Assembly (NCBI GenBank): GCA_043779285.1 | Contig: JAYWEL010000099.1 | Location: forward strand, 1-26,057 | Reading direction: 5' to 3' | Origin: MGR-bin208 sp043779285 | GTDB taxonomy: Bacteria > Bacteroidota > Bacteroidia > Chitinophagales > Chitinophagaceae | Length of the DNA: 26,057 bases | In this document: positions 1 to 7,652 of the stretch, piece after piece | How positions within the stretch are numbered: the stretch's first letter is position 1 | Layout of the letters: every line of letters begins with the position of its first letter | Program-made: the position numbers and the translations under genes | The notes under the pieces: model-generated | Seen by the model: only the letters and a program-made list of their open reading frames with translations | Told to the model about the DNA's origin: nothing | Database searches by the model: none

Positions 1-80
1 CAGCGTGTCGGTGTCACGTCCGACGGTGTCCTTCTATCTGGATGAGGCCGCGCGGAAACCCCGAGACAAGAGGGCATGTC
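1..80. other. GC-rich left edge, unlike the rest of the window
   Basis: Counting bases 1-80 gives 50 G or C (62.5%), whereas the sequence after about position 85 is AT-rich like the rest of the window. One forward frame is open without a start codon from base 2 to a TAA at 158-160 (52 codons), but its translation resembles no family I recognise. It could be the end of a foreign or horizontally acquired gene, or a chimeric or low-quality contig end. The sequence alone does not decide between these. Confidence 0.4.
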
Positions 81-225
81 TGCCAAAATTTCATCACCCC
101 ACAGTGTTTATAAGAACTTGCCTTCCGGTAGAAAAGCTTCATGCAACAAAACTAAGGTAAAACCCCATTTCATTCCAAACAATTCAATGTTTATTTTAAA
201 ACTATAGAAATTGTTTAATAATTTA

Positions 226-233
226 TATATTTG
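226..233 (+). promoter_or_regulatory. Candidate -7 box for the Lrp/AsnC gene
   Basis: TATATTTG matches the Bacteroidota -7 consensus TAnnTTTG and lies 30 bases before the chosen ATG at 264. I see no TTG at the usual -33 spacing; the nearest, at 211-213, is too close. The call rests on the -7 box alone. Confidence 0.4.
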
Positions 234-263
234 GTTGATAAATATCAAAAATCAAAATCAATT

Positions 264-734
264 ATGTCTGCTAAATTAAATCTCGACAAATTAGACTTAC
301 AGATCATACAACACATGATTGTGGATGCCGGCATTTCATACGCCGATCTGGGAAAAAAATTGTTTGTATCAGGAGGTACTATTCATGTCCGCATTAAAAA
401 AATGCAGGAAATGGGAGTGGTTAAAGGTACCAAACTGGATGTGGATATGAAATTACTGGGTTATGATGTGATTGCTTTTATTGGGATTTACCTCGAGAAA
501 AGTTCATTATATGATTCGGTTGCAAAAGACCTGCAGAAAATACCTGAAATGGTTCGGCTGAATTATACTACCGGTAATTATAGCATGTTTGCAGAAATTG
601 TTTGCAAGGATATTTCGCAACTGAAGCTGATACTGCATGATGAGTTACAAAAAATAAAAGGGATTGTACGAACTGAAACACTTATTTCTTTGGAGGAAAG
701 TTTTGCAAGAACAGTGCAGGTAAGTGCAGAATAA
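264..734 (+). CDS. Lrp/AsnC family transcriptional regulator
   Basis: A 156-residue DNA-binding regulator of the leucine-responsive/AsnC family, which typically senses amino acids or related small molecules as an oligomer. The N-terminal helix-turn-helix covers about residues 5-60 and contains LDLQIIQHM and the recognition part SGGTIHVRIKKM. An alpha/beta ligand-binding (RAM) domain follows and ends with a GIVRTETLISLEES segment typical of the small Bacteroidota members. An upstream in-frame TTG at 231 would add 11 residues, but the ATG at 264 gives the usual family N-terminus and leaves room for the -7 box at 226-233. The gene converges on the glycosyltransferase, 11 bases away. The effector and targets cannot be told from sequence. 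Confidence 0.9.
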   Translation: MSAKLNLDKLDLQIIQHMIVDAGISYADLGKKLFVSGGTIHVRIKKMQEMGVVKGTKLDVDMKLLGYDVIAFIGIYLEKSSLYDSVAKDLQKIPEMVRLNYTTGNYSMFAEIVCKDISQLKLILHDELQKIKGIVRTETLISLEESFARTVQVSAE

Positions 735-745
735 TTTCCAATCAT

Positions 746-1867
746 TTATTTTACCCGCCGGTTCTTCCAGGTATATTTTCCGGTCAAACCCAAAAATCCG
801 GCAACAACTGTATAAAAAATATGTAAGGGTTGAAATATGAAAAAGTATTTCAACAAAAACCGCTTTTCAAAAAAATTGGCAAGAGTAAATACAAAAGGAA
901 ATTCGATAAGCGATTTCAAGAAAAGACCTATCATGAAAACATACCAAAAATCTGTTTGCCAAAATCCCAGCAGAAAAACTAAAAATAAACTAAGGTTGAA
1001 AAAATAAACCAAGGCTAACACTGTAGTGATACGTTTATCCTGGTAATGATTTATTTTACTGGCCCACCGGGTTCGTTGATTTAAAAAACCGTTCCAGCTT
1101 TCAGCAGGTCTTGTACATACAATGGCCTCTTTCGATTTCAGGTATGCTATGCGGTTAGGATATTTTTCTTTGAATTTATGCATCAGCAACATGTCATCAC
1201 CGGAGGCAATATGATCGATACCCGAAAATCCACCCACTTCAAAAAAAACCTTTCGTTCATAAGCAAGGTTTGCGCCATTGCTCATGCTATGAAAATTTTC
1301 ATGAACAGATGCTCCGGTAATTCCTTGTAACACCATGAAGTCGGTAGTTTGAAATAATTGTAAAAAAGAATTGTCATTTTCAATAAGTACAGGGGCGGCA
1401 ATAAAGACCGGGTTTTTTTCGGCATAAAATGCAGCTATTGTTTTTAACCAATCAATTTGTGCTATGCAATCGGCATCGGTAGTTACTATCAATTCACCAC
1501 TGGCTTTTTCAATACCTTTTTCAAGGGCTTTCTTTTTATACGAATTCAACTCATCTTCTTTTAACTGTATAAGATGTATACGGTCATTTACAAACCTGGA
1601 AATGATGTTTGCAGTATTGTCGGTAGAATGGTCATCGATAAGGATAATTTCAAAATTTTGTTTAAGATAACTTTGGTTGTTCAATGAAATTAATAGCCGT
1701 TCAATATTCTCTTCTTCGTTTCGGGCCGGGATGATGACTGAAATAAAAACCGGTTCCTTATTTTCAGAAATTTTAAAGTCAGGAATTTTTTTCCAACCTC
1801 TTAAATAAAAAAGGATAAGAAAACTATAAGCTAGAAAAAGCAGTAGAAAGAGATAAGTGAAAATCAT
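746..1867 (-). CDS. Membrane-anchored family 2 glycosyltransferase
   Basis: A 373-residue inverting GT-A glycosyltransferase that should transfer a sugar from a nucleotide-sugar donor at the cytoplasmic face of the membrane. An N-terminal membrane helix spans about residues 1-22. The catalytic domain carries VIIPARNEEENI (44-55), the DD pair at 78-79, the metal-binding DAD at 131-133, GDD at 223-225 and QRTRW at 264-268, the pattern of processive or cellulose-synthase-like GT2 enzymes. Three further membrane helices follow at about 282-303, 306-325 and 343-362. The hydrolase gene lies upstream on the same strand, 32 bases away, but a separate promoter is visible (1881-1908). Acceptor and product are unknown: exopolysaccharide, glycolipid and carotenoid glycoside are all possible. 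Confidence 0.88.
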   Translation of the reverse strand: MIFTYLFLLLFLAYSFLILFYLRGWKKIPDFKISENKEPVFISVIIPARNEEENIERLLISLNNQSYLKQNFEIILIDDHSTDNTANIISRFVNDRIHLIQLKEDELNSYKKKALEKGIEKASGELIVTTDADCIAQIDWLKTIAAFYAEKNPVFIAAPVLIENDNSFLQLFQTTDFMVLQGITGASVHENFHSMSNGANLAYERKVFFEVGGFSGIDHIASGDDMLLMHKFKEKYPNRIAYLKSKEAIVCTRPAESWNGFLNQRTRWASKINHYQDKRITTVLALVYFFNLSLFLVFLLGFWQTDFWYVFMIGLFLKSLIEFPFVFTLANFFEKRFLLKYFFIFQPLHIFYTVVAGFLGLTGKYTWKNRRVK

Positions 1868-1880
1868 GATTAATAAAAAA

Positions 1881-1908
1881 CAAATCTAACGAAAGCTGAT
1901 TAGTGCAA
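1881..1908 (-). promoter_or_regulatory. Promoter of the glycosyltransferase gene
   Basis: On the minus strand TTG (1908-1906), 17 bases, then TAGATTTG (1888-1881) matches the Bacteroidota -33/-7 pattern with a good spacing. The start codon follows 13 bases after the -7 box. The -33 element lies inside the last codons of the upstream hydrolase gene, whose stop codon is at 1900-1902. Confidence 0.6.
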
Positions 1909-2727
1909 CAAGGCAGTTCGTATTTCATCAGCATATTTTTCATTCAATACCTGGTGGCCTGCATTGAGTAAATTTAAATTACACTGTTCTTCAATACCAT
2001 TCATAAATGGTGTTGCTCTTTCATACCTGATGATGCGGTCGTGTTTGCCATAAATAAATCGTACGCTGGTTTTGTACTCAACAATTTTAGTTTTAATAGC
2101 AGGCAAATCAGGTTTTAACTTTCTGAAAGCTGTCCATCGGGAATATAATTCCAACCTCACTTTTTCATTGTTAATATATACCTGTACAAATTTGTAGATA
2201 CTGTTATTCACTAATCCTGTTTTATGGATCGCTTTCAATAAAATGAAAAACCAATATGGTTGTTTCATAGTGAAGGCAAATAATTTATTTCCCAACATTG
2301 TTTGCGTAGCTAACCAGTACCAGAAATTTACTCTCATTCCGTCCGGTGCAAGTAAAATCATTTTCCCGATTTTATCCGGCATGGTCTCATACAAACTTAA
2401 TGCTACCCTGCCACCCAGGCTGAAACCCATCAGTGTAAATTGGTTCTCAGAACCGGGCAGGTACAGCAATTCAATTTTTAAAATCAATGCAATAATTTCT
2501 TTCAGGTCTTCAACTGTAAATACAAGATCCTCTTTCCAGCTTGTAGAACCATGAAATGGCAGATCTATGGCGATGAAACAATGGGTAGTACCGGCAATTT
2601 TTTCCAGAAAAAGAAAGGTTTGGGCATTTTCTCCATATCCATGAAAACAGAAACAAGGCAATAAGCCAGAGCCCATACTAATGTAGGAGATTGTTGAATC
2701 TTTATATAAAACCTGCGTTTGGATCAT
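1900..2727 (-). CDS. Alpha/beta hydrolase
   Basis: A 275-residue serine hydrolase of the alpha/beta fold. The likely triad is Ser103 in GFSLGG, Asp230 in YGKHD and His258 in NAGHQV; the oxyanion loop is HGYGEN (29-34). Such proteins are esterases, lipases or C-C bond hydrolases, and the substrate cannot be read here. An in-frame ATG at 2808 would add 27 residues, but that extension resembles no family member and would run through the -7 boxes and MarR operator. The ATG at 2727 starts a normal domain. It is transcribed divergently from marR, with overlapping promoters and a shared palindrome, so joint control with fatty-acid genes is plausible. Confidence 0.85.
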   Translation of the reverse strand: MIQTQVLYKDSTISYISMGSGLLPCFCFHGYGENAQTFLFLEKIAGTTHCFIAIDLPFHGSTSWKEDLVFTVEDLKEIIALILKIELLYLPGSENQFTLMGFSLGGRVALSLYETMPDKIGKMILLAPDGMRVNFWYWLATQTMLGNKLFAFTMKQPYWFFILLKAIHKTGLVNNSIYKFVQVYINNEKVRLELYSRWTAFRKLKPDLPAIKTKIVEYKTSVRFIYGKHDRIIRYERATPFMNGIEEQCNLNLLNAGHQVLNEKYADEIRTALLH

Positions 2728-2761
2728 CTGCAAAAAAATTGAAATCTTCTTGTCTGGAAAA

Positions 2762-2791
2762 TTGGAATATGCAAATTTATGATTAATTTTG
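2762..2791 (+). promoter_or_regulatory. Promoter of marR and the acyl-CoA dehydrogenase
   Basis: TTG at 2762-2764, 19 bases, then TAATTTTG at 2784-2791 fits the Bacteroidota consensus (TTTG or TTG, then TAnnTTTG). Transcription would start near 2796-2799, inside the palindrome at 2793-2812, giving a very short leader before the ATG at 2813. Confidence 0.6.
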
Positions 2792-2805
2792 GATAGTTGC
2801 ACAAA
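2772..2805 (-). promoter_or_regulatory. Promoter of the alpha/beta hydrolase gene
   Basis: On the minus strand TTTG (2805-2802), 22 bases, then TAAATTTG (2779-2772) matches the Bacteroidota promoter pattern. The -33 element lies inside the MarR-type palindrome, so one bound regulator could block both divergent promoters. Confidence 0.5.
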
Positions 2806-2812
2806 CAACTAT
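2793..2812. promoter_or_regulatory. Probable MarR operator, perfect palindrome
   Basis: ATAGTTG, six bases (CACAAA), then CAACTAT: two perfect 7-base arms spanning 20 bases, the size and symmetry bound by MarR dimers. It abuts the marR ATG at 2813, lies just after the -7 box of marR and covers the -33 element of the divergent hydrolase. The simplest reading is autorepression plus control of the hydrolase and acyl-CoA dehydrogenase. Binding by this particular MarR is inference. Confidence 0.65.
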
Positions 2813-3253
2813 ATGACAAACAACCATTTTAAAAAGGGCGAATTATACAGTTTTATCACCGGTAAGGCATCTACGGCTATTGCTCGTTGTTTGCAGAAGA
2901 AATTCAATGCAGCCGGTTTGAATTTAACGATTGAACAATGGAGTGTGTTATATCATTTATGGAAACAAGATGGGATTAGTCAGCAGGAGTTATGTAATGC
3001 AACGTTCAGGGACAAACCAAGTATTACCAGATTGGTGGATAATTTAGAAAAACTGAGATTGGTAAACAGGGTCCCATCCGATAGTGATCGGCGTATAAAT
3101 CTAATTTATATGACCAAACAATCTTTGGAATTACAGGAACAAACCATGAAAATGGCAGAAGAAACTTTGAATGAATCATTGGCTGGAGTACCCGATGATC
3201 AGATAGAAATATGTAAAAATGTTTTGCAAATAGTTTACGATAATCTTAAGTAA
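2813..3253 (+). CDS. MarR family transcriptional regulator
   Basis: A 146-residue winged-helix regulator. The winged helix-turn-helix covers about residues 50-110, with GISQQELCNATFRDKPSI as the helix-turn-helix and SDSDRRINLIYMT as the wing carrying the family's DxRR motif; dimerisation helices lie at both ends. An upstream in-frame TTG at 2789 would place the start inside the -7 box, so the ATG at 2813 is preferred. The next gene, an acyl-CoA dehydrogenase, begins 27 bases downstream on the same strand, so the two are probably co-transcribed. Related Bacteroidota MarR genes sit beside fatty-acid beta-oxidation genes; an acyl-CoA or fatty-acid ligand is therefore likely but not shown. Confidence 0.9.
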   Translation: MTNNHFKKGELYSFITGKASTAIARCLQKKFNAAGLNLTIEQWSVLYHLWKQDGISQQELCNATFRDKPSITRLVDNLEKLRLVNRVPSDSDRRINLIYMTKQSLELQEQTMKMAEETLNESLAGVPDDQIEICKNVLQIVYDNLK

Positions 3254-3280
3254 TATTTATTAAAAATAAATTTCAATAGT

Positions 3281-5074
3281 ATGAGTACCGAAGTAAAAAA
3301 TAAAGCTGTCCTAAAAGGTGGCGAATGGATGATTAAAGAATCAGCACACACAGATACATTCATTCCCGAAGATTTTACCGAAGAGCATAAAATGATTTAT
3401 GATATGTGCATTCAGTTTCTGAAAGCAGATATTTTGCCGATCATTGAACGAATTGAAAGTCTTGAACCCGGTTTGATGAAATCCCTTTTACTGAAAGCCG
3501 GTGAACAAGGGCTATTATCCTCTTCTTTTCCCGAAGAGTTTGGCGGATTGAATAAAGACTTTGTTACTTCAACAATAATTAATGAAGCATTAGGTGGCGG
3601 ATTTTCTTTTTCTGTTGCCATTGCTGCCCATACAGGTATCGGTACGTTACCAATTTTGTATTTTGGAACAGAAGCACAAAAAAATAAATACATACCAAAA
3701 TTGATTAATGGCGAATGGGCCGGTGCTTACGGTTTAACGGAGCCGAATAGTGGCAGTGATGCACTTAGTGCAAAAACAACTGCCGTATTGAGTGAAGATG
3801 GAAAGCACTATATATTAAACGGACAAAAATGCTGGATAACCAATGGTGGTTTTGCGAATGTATATACCGTATTTGCAAAAATTGATGGAGAAAAATTTAC
3901 CGGCTTTATTGTAGAAAGAGGAACAGAAGGATTTACACAAGGACCCGAAGAACAGAAGATGGGCATCAAAGGATCTTCGACCGTTCAGTTATATTTCCAG
4001 GATTGTAAAGTGCCGGTTGAAAACTTATTGGGAGAAGCAGGAAAAGGGCATAAAATAGCATTTAATATTTTAAATATTGGTCGGTTAAAATTATGTGCTG
4101 CAACATTAGGTGGAGCAAAAGGCGCCATTGATATATCTGTGAACTATGCCAAAACTAGAGAGCAGTTTAAACAACCGATTGCGAATTTTGGCGCAATAAA
4201 ACATAAACTGGCAGAAATGGCAATCCGCGTTTTTGTTTCGGAAAGTGCTTTGTATAGAACAGCCGATTGGATCGAGTTGAAAGAAAAAGAATTATTAGAA
4301 TCTGGCCAACCATTCAATGAAGCATTGCTGGGTGCGGCAGAAGAATATGCCATTGAATGTGCTATGTTGAAAGTGTATGGCAGTGAGGTTTTAGATTATG
4401 TGGTAGATGAGGGTGTACAAATTCATGGCGGTAATGGATTTAGTTCTGAGTACGAAATATCCAGAGCTTATCGTGATAGCCGAATCAACCGGATCTATGA
4501 AGGAACAAATGAAATAAACCGTTTACTTACATTAGACATGACGTTGAAAAGAGCCATGCAAGGAAGATTGGATTTGATGGGGCCTGCATTTGCAGTACAG
4601 AAAGAATTGATGAGTATTCCCGAATTCGGATCGGAAGACGAAGGCTTATTTTCAAAAGATATGAAGCTTGTTGCAAATTTAAAGAAATGCATATTAATGG
4701 CATCGGGTGCTGCAGTACAAAAGCTGATGGCGAAAATTGAGAACGAGCAGGAAGTAATGATGAATTTTGCAGACATGGCCATCGAAACATTTAATGCAGA
4801 AAGTGTATTGCTTCGTGTTATGAAATTAGTAGAGCTGCGTGGCGAAGAAAATTGCAAAGTTTATATCGACATGATGCGTACTTATTTATATGATGCTGCA
4901 GACAGGGTAAACAAATCAGGTAAAGATGCCATCAATGCCTTCTCATCAGGCGATGAACAAAGAATGATATTGATGGGCTTAAAACGATTTACAAAAGCCG
5001 AACCGTTTAATAGCAAAGATGCCAGAAGAAGAATTGCTGATAAATTAATTGACGCAGATAAATACTGTTTCTAA
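3281..5074 (+). CDS. Acyl-CoA dehydrogenase, long form (VLCAD/ACAD9-like)
   Basis: A 597-residue flavoenzyme catalysing the first step of fatty-acid beta-oxidation (acyl-CoA to trans-2-enoyl-CoA, electrons to ETF). The acyl-CoA dehydrogenase core fills about residues 35-430, with YGLTEPNSGSD for flavin and substrate binding, MGIKGSS, and the catalytic base Glu407 in IYEGTNEI, placed as in VLCAD. A C-terminal extension of roughly 165 residues is helical and typical of the very-long-chain type that associates with membranes. The chain length preference is inferred from architecture only. It follows marR by 27 bases. Thiolase and hydroxyacyl-CoA dehydrogenase genes, often found in the same operon in this phylum, are absent here. 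Confidence 0.92.
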   Translation: MSTEVKNKAVLKGGEWMIKESAHTDTFIPEDFTEEHKMIYDMCIQFLKADILPIIERIESLEPGLMKSLLLKAGEQGLLSSSFPEEFGGLNKDFVTSTIINEALGGGFSFSVAIAAHTGIGTLPILYFGTEAQKNKYIPKLINGEWAGAYGLTEPNSGSDALSAKTTAVLSEDGKHYILNGQKCWITNGGFANVYTVFAKIDGEKFTGFIVERGTEGFTQGPEEQKMGIKGSSTVQLYFQDCKVPVENLLGEAGKGHKIAFNILNIGRLKLCAATLGGAKGAIDISVNYAKTREQFKQPIANFGAIKHKLAEMAIRVFVSESALYRTADWIELKEKELLESGQPFNEALLGAAEEYAIECAMLKVYGSEVLDYVVDEGVQIHGGNGFSSEYEISRAYRDSRINRIYEGTNEINRLLTLDMTLKRAMQGRLDLMGPAFAVQKELMSIPEFGSEDEGLFSKDMKLVANLKKCILMASGAAVQKLMAKIENEQEVMMNFADMAIETFNAESVLLRVMKLVELRGEENCKVYIDMMRTYLYDAADRVNKSGKDAINAFSSGDEQRMILMGLKRFTKAEPFNSKDARRRIADKLIDADKYCF

Positions 5075-5088
5075 AAAATAAAAGATGA

Positions 5089-5820
5089 TTATAAAAAGGC
5101 AGTTATATTTTTAAAATTAGCTGCCTTTTCTTCTTTAAAAAACTCATTCAGCTCACGTCTTGCCCTGATTACTTCATTCAGTGTTCTTAATCGTCTACTT
5201 TCATGATAGAGCCCAAGGGTCAAAATGAAGGAGGATACAATGATGTTAAGATGATAAATCAATATAGCATCTGCCTTGTCTGGCGTATCTACAATGTATA
5301 AGAATATATAAATGATGGTATAAATAGAATATGCAAAAAGTATGGCCGTATTAATAAGCATTTTACCCAACCGGTTTCGGCTTTTCACAATAGAGCGGAT
5401 GTATTTACTGTAAATGATAAAACTGAAAATGAGAACCAACAAAATACCAGGAGCAAGAATAATTTTTACTGACTGAATCGAAAATCCCGCAAAGAAGAAA
5501 ACAATTATTTCAAAACATACAAGCGCAATGATTGTAACACTGATTTTATAGGATAAAGTTTTAGAGTTTATGAGGTATAAAAGAAAAAATAAAATTAATG
5601 GAGCTTCCAGAAAATTAAAAAGTATTCCCAGGTTCTGACTAAATTCTTTCGAAACAGTTAATACTCCTTCTGTCATTAATAAGTAACATATTAAAAGAAA
5701 ATGATAGATTAACAGTGCTCCAAAATTTTTGTATCGGTACAGCTTTAATGCTATCAGGGTTATAAAAGGAATAATCAAACAAACAGTTGAAAATTGCCCC
5801 ATAAGTTCAAGCCACTTCAT
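5089..5820 (-). CDS. Seven-helix membrane protein of unknown function
   Basis: A 243-residue integral membrane protein I cannot assign. Hydrophobic segments lie at about residues 8-26, 34-54, 64-82, 91-113, 115-137, 150-172 and 181-203, giving seven helices. A basic tail follows with ESRRLRTLNEVIRARRELNEFF, a charged, coiled-coil-like stretch of the kind that links 7TM sensory modules to output domains, but it stops after about 40 residues and no kinase or HTH domain follows. It may be a stand-alone membrane sensor, or a sensor that lost its output half. Both neighbouring genes run convergently or divergently, so the context gives no clue. Confidence 0.75.
   Translation of the reverse strand: MKWLELMGQFSTVCLIIPFITLIALKLYRYKNFGALLIYHFLLICYLLMTEGVLTVSKEFSQNLGILFNFLEAPLILFFLLYLINSKTLSYKISVTIIALVCFEIIVFFFAGFSIQSVKIILAPGILLVLIFSFIIYSKYIRSIVKSRNRLGKMLINTAILFAYSIYTIIYIFLYIVDTPDKADAILIYHLNIIVSSFILTLGLYHESRRLRTLNEVIRARRELNEFFKEEKAANFKNITAFL
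5094..5129. terminator. Bidirectional terminator hairpin inside a coding end
   Basis: AAAAGGCAG (5094-5102) and CTGCCTTTT (5121-5129) form a 9-bp stem around an AT-rich loop, with A runs on one side and T runs on the other. It would end transcription of the acyl-CoA dehydrogenase and also of the converging membrane-protein gene. The hairpin lies within the last codons of the minus-strand gene, whose stop is at 5089-5091. Confidence 0.6.
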
Positions 5821-6150
5821 AGGATTGGTTTTAATTAGGATTTGGATATGCCATTGCTGGCATTGGTTATTTATTTAACGGGCATTGATCTGTCATAGTG
5901 TATGGATACAAAGCTTTGTTAAGAAATTCAGTAAAAGCACAAATTTCATGTCGTAATAATACTGCCGAGCTAAACGTGATTTGTGCAAAAACTATGAATT
6001 AGGATGTTTTGATATTTTATAAACAAACAGATTCAACGAGTTTTGCTTGGATTAAAAACTAAATTTTATTTAAAATACCGGGGTTCAGATAAATTTGAAT
6101 GCATGTATTAATCAGCTATTCAAATATCTTTGTTCTCTTAAAAATATATT
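5821..6150. other. 330-base divergent intergenic region
   Basis: This lies between the seven-helix protein (minus) and the AhpD-like gene (plus). It contains two TAnnTTTG matches on the plus strand (6090-6097 and 6125-6132). I see no ORF, RNA gene or strong hairpin in it, and no -7 box for the minus-strand gene. Confidence 0.6.
6125..6132 (+). promoter_or_regulatory. Candidate -7 box for the AhpD-like gene
   Basis: TATCTTTG matches TAnnTTTG and lies 18 bases before the ATG at 6151. The nearest TTG upstream (6095-6097) is 27 bases away, too far for a standard -33 element. A second match, TAAATTTG at 6090-6097, could serve as an alternative. Confidence 0.45.
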
Positions 6151-6495
6151 ATGTCTGATTTAGTGAATGAATTTAATGATTATCGTCTTCGAATGAATGA
6201 AGTGATTTTAAGCAAGAATAACCTGGTTATGAAACGGCTTTGGAATTTGGATACAAACACCTATGAGAAAGGAGCGTTGGATATAAAAACAAAAGAAATG
6301 CTTGGCTTGGTGGCAAGCATGGTGCTTCGATGTGATGACTGTATTAAATACCATGTCGGTAAAAGTTTTGAATTAGGGATCACAACGGAAGAGCTTTACG
6401 AAATTTTTGCAGTTGCTAATATTGTTGGAGGCACCATTGTAATTCCTCATACCAGAAGAGCCGCTGAATACTGGGAAGCTTTACAAGCCGAATAA
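6151..6495 (+). CDS. AhpD-like (carboxymuconolactone decarboxylase family) protein
   Basis: A 114-residue, all-helical protein of the CMD/AhpD family. The redox motif CDDC is at residues 61-64 with His68 following (CDDCIKYH), matching the CxxCxxxH active site of alkylhydroperoxidase-like members that reduce peroxides through a thiol relay. It is therefore more likely an AhpD-type thiol protein than a true decarboxylase. The beta subunit of a 2-oxoacid:ferredoxin oxidoreductase starts 79 bases downstream on the same strand. Because that enzyme is oxygen-sensitive, a protective role is conceivable, but this is inference from position. Confidence 0.85.
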   Translation: MSDLVNEFNDYRLRMNEVILSKNNLVMKRLWNLDTNTYEKGALDIKTKEMLGLVASMVLRCDDCIKYHVGKSFELGITTEELYEIFAVANIVGGTIVIPHTRRAAEYWEALQAE

Positions 6496-6533
6496 GAAGA
6501 TATTTTTTTTATTACTGCCGACTTAGTAAATTG

Positions 6534-6547
6534 TAAAAGTACTTTTA
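6534..6547. other. 14-base perfect palindrome upstream of korB
   Basis: TAAAAGTACTTTTA is fully self-complementary and lies 28 bases before the korB ATG, in the 79-base gap after the AhpD-like gene. It might be an operator or a weak hairpin. An AT-rich palindrome of this size can also arise by chance. Confidence 0.3.
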
Positions 6548-6574
6548 TAAACAGTTTTATTAATTCTACATATC

Positions 6575-7603
6575 ATGAGCGATACAATAACATTACCCGT
6601 GCTTACTGCCAAAGATTTTACTACAGATCAGGAGGTAAGATGGTGTCCGGGTTGCGGCGACTATTCCATTTTGGCGCAAGTGCAAAAAATAATGCCTACC
6701 CTTGGTATACCCAAAGAAAACATTGCCATTATTTCAGGAATTGGCTGCAGCAGCCGATTTCCTTATTATATGAATACCTATGGGATGCACTCTATTCATG
6801 GACGAGCAACGGCCATTGCCAGTGGCTTAAAAGCATCCCGACCAGATTTAAGTGTTTGGATAGTAACCGGCGATGGGGATGGATTAAGTATCGGCGGCAA
6901 TCATATGATTCATTTGCTCCGCAGAAATTTTGATTTGAATATTCTTTTATTCAACAATCAAATTTATGGTTTAACAAAAGGACAATATTCTCCAACTTCG
7001 GAAGAAAATAAAATTACCAAGTCTACACCGATGGGAAGTATTGATCATCCCTTTAATCCAGCGGCTTTGGCATTGGGAGCCGATGCCAGCTTTGTAGCCC
7101 GTACTATGGACAGGGATCCTAAACATTTACAAACTCATTTAATAAGAGCTAATCAGCATAAGGGCACATCATTTCTGGAGATTTATCAGAACTGCAACAT
7201 ATTTAATGATGGCGCCTTTGAAATGTTTACCGAAAAATCGAGCAAACCTAACGAAGCAATTTTCATGGAACATGGGTCGCCATTGGTTTTCGGGGCAAAT
7301 ATGGATAAAGGTATTAAGCTGGATGGTTTCAAGCCGGTTGTTGTCAATTTTAATGAAGGATTCAGCAAAGATGATTGTTGGATACATGACGAACAGGATA
7401 TTTATAAAGCACAGATATTAACCCGCATTTTTGATAATCCAAAAACGGAAGGGCATCTGCCAAGACCATTTGGTGTATTCTACCAAAGCAACCGGGCATG
7501 TTATGAAGATGTGATGACACAACAAATAGAAGAAGCCAAGTCTAAGAAACCAGCCAATCTGGATAAGTTATTAAAAGGGAATGAAGTCTGGACCATCGCC
7601 TAA
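6575..7603 (+). CDS. korB: 2-oxoacid:ferredoxin oxidoreductase, beta subunit
   Basis: A 342-residue thiamine-diphosphate subunit of an OFOR-type enzyme, probably 2-oxoglutarate:ferredoxin oxidoreductase, which decarboxylates a 2-oxoacid to an acyl-CoA and reduces ferredoxin. Iron-sulfur ligands are visible: Cys24 and Cys27 in WCPGCGD, Cys58 in GIGCSSR, and Cys207 in YQNCN. The ThDP/Mg site is GDGDGLSIGGNH (99-110) with NNQIYGLTKGQYS (127-139). The length and the GLTKGQYSPTS motif favour the KorB group over pyruvate enzymes. The alpha/gamma subunit gene, normally adjacent, is not in this window. A strong terminator follows, so the gene ends its transcription unit. Confidence 0.88.
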   Translation: MSDTITLPVLTAKDFTTDQEVRWCPGCGDYSILAQVQKIMPTLGIPKENIAIISGIGCSSRFPYYMNTYGMHSIHGRATAIASGLKASRPDLSVWIVTGDGDGLSIGGNHMIHLLRRNFDLNILLFNNQIYGLTKGQYSPTSEENKITKSTPMGSIDHPFNPAALALGADASFVARTMDRDPKHLQTHLIRANQHKGTSFLEIYQNCNIFNDGAFEMFTEKSSKPNEAIFMEHGSPLVFGANMDKGIKLDGFKPVVVNFNEGFSKDDCWIHDEQDIYKAQILTRIFDNPKTEGHLPRPFGVFYQSNRACYEDVMTQQIEEAKSKKPANLDKLLKGNEVWTIA

Positions 7604-7619
7604 CAGTAAAAAATAAACG

Positions 7620-7652
7620 AAAACTGCTCTTTTAAAAAGGGCAGTTTTTTTT
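7620..7652 (+). terminator. Rho-independent terminator after korB
   Basis: AAAACTGC (7620-7627) pairs with GCAGTTTT (7641-7648), the inner TCTTTT can extend against AAAAGG, and an unbroken T run (7645-7652) follows. It separates korB from the Sua5/YciO gene. Confidence 0.85.

Noticed and set aside
2728..2808. 27-residue N-terminal extension of the alpha/beta hydrolase
   Set aside because: It would overlap both divergent -7 boxes and part of the MarR palindrome, and the added residues do not belong to the fold.
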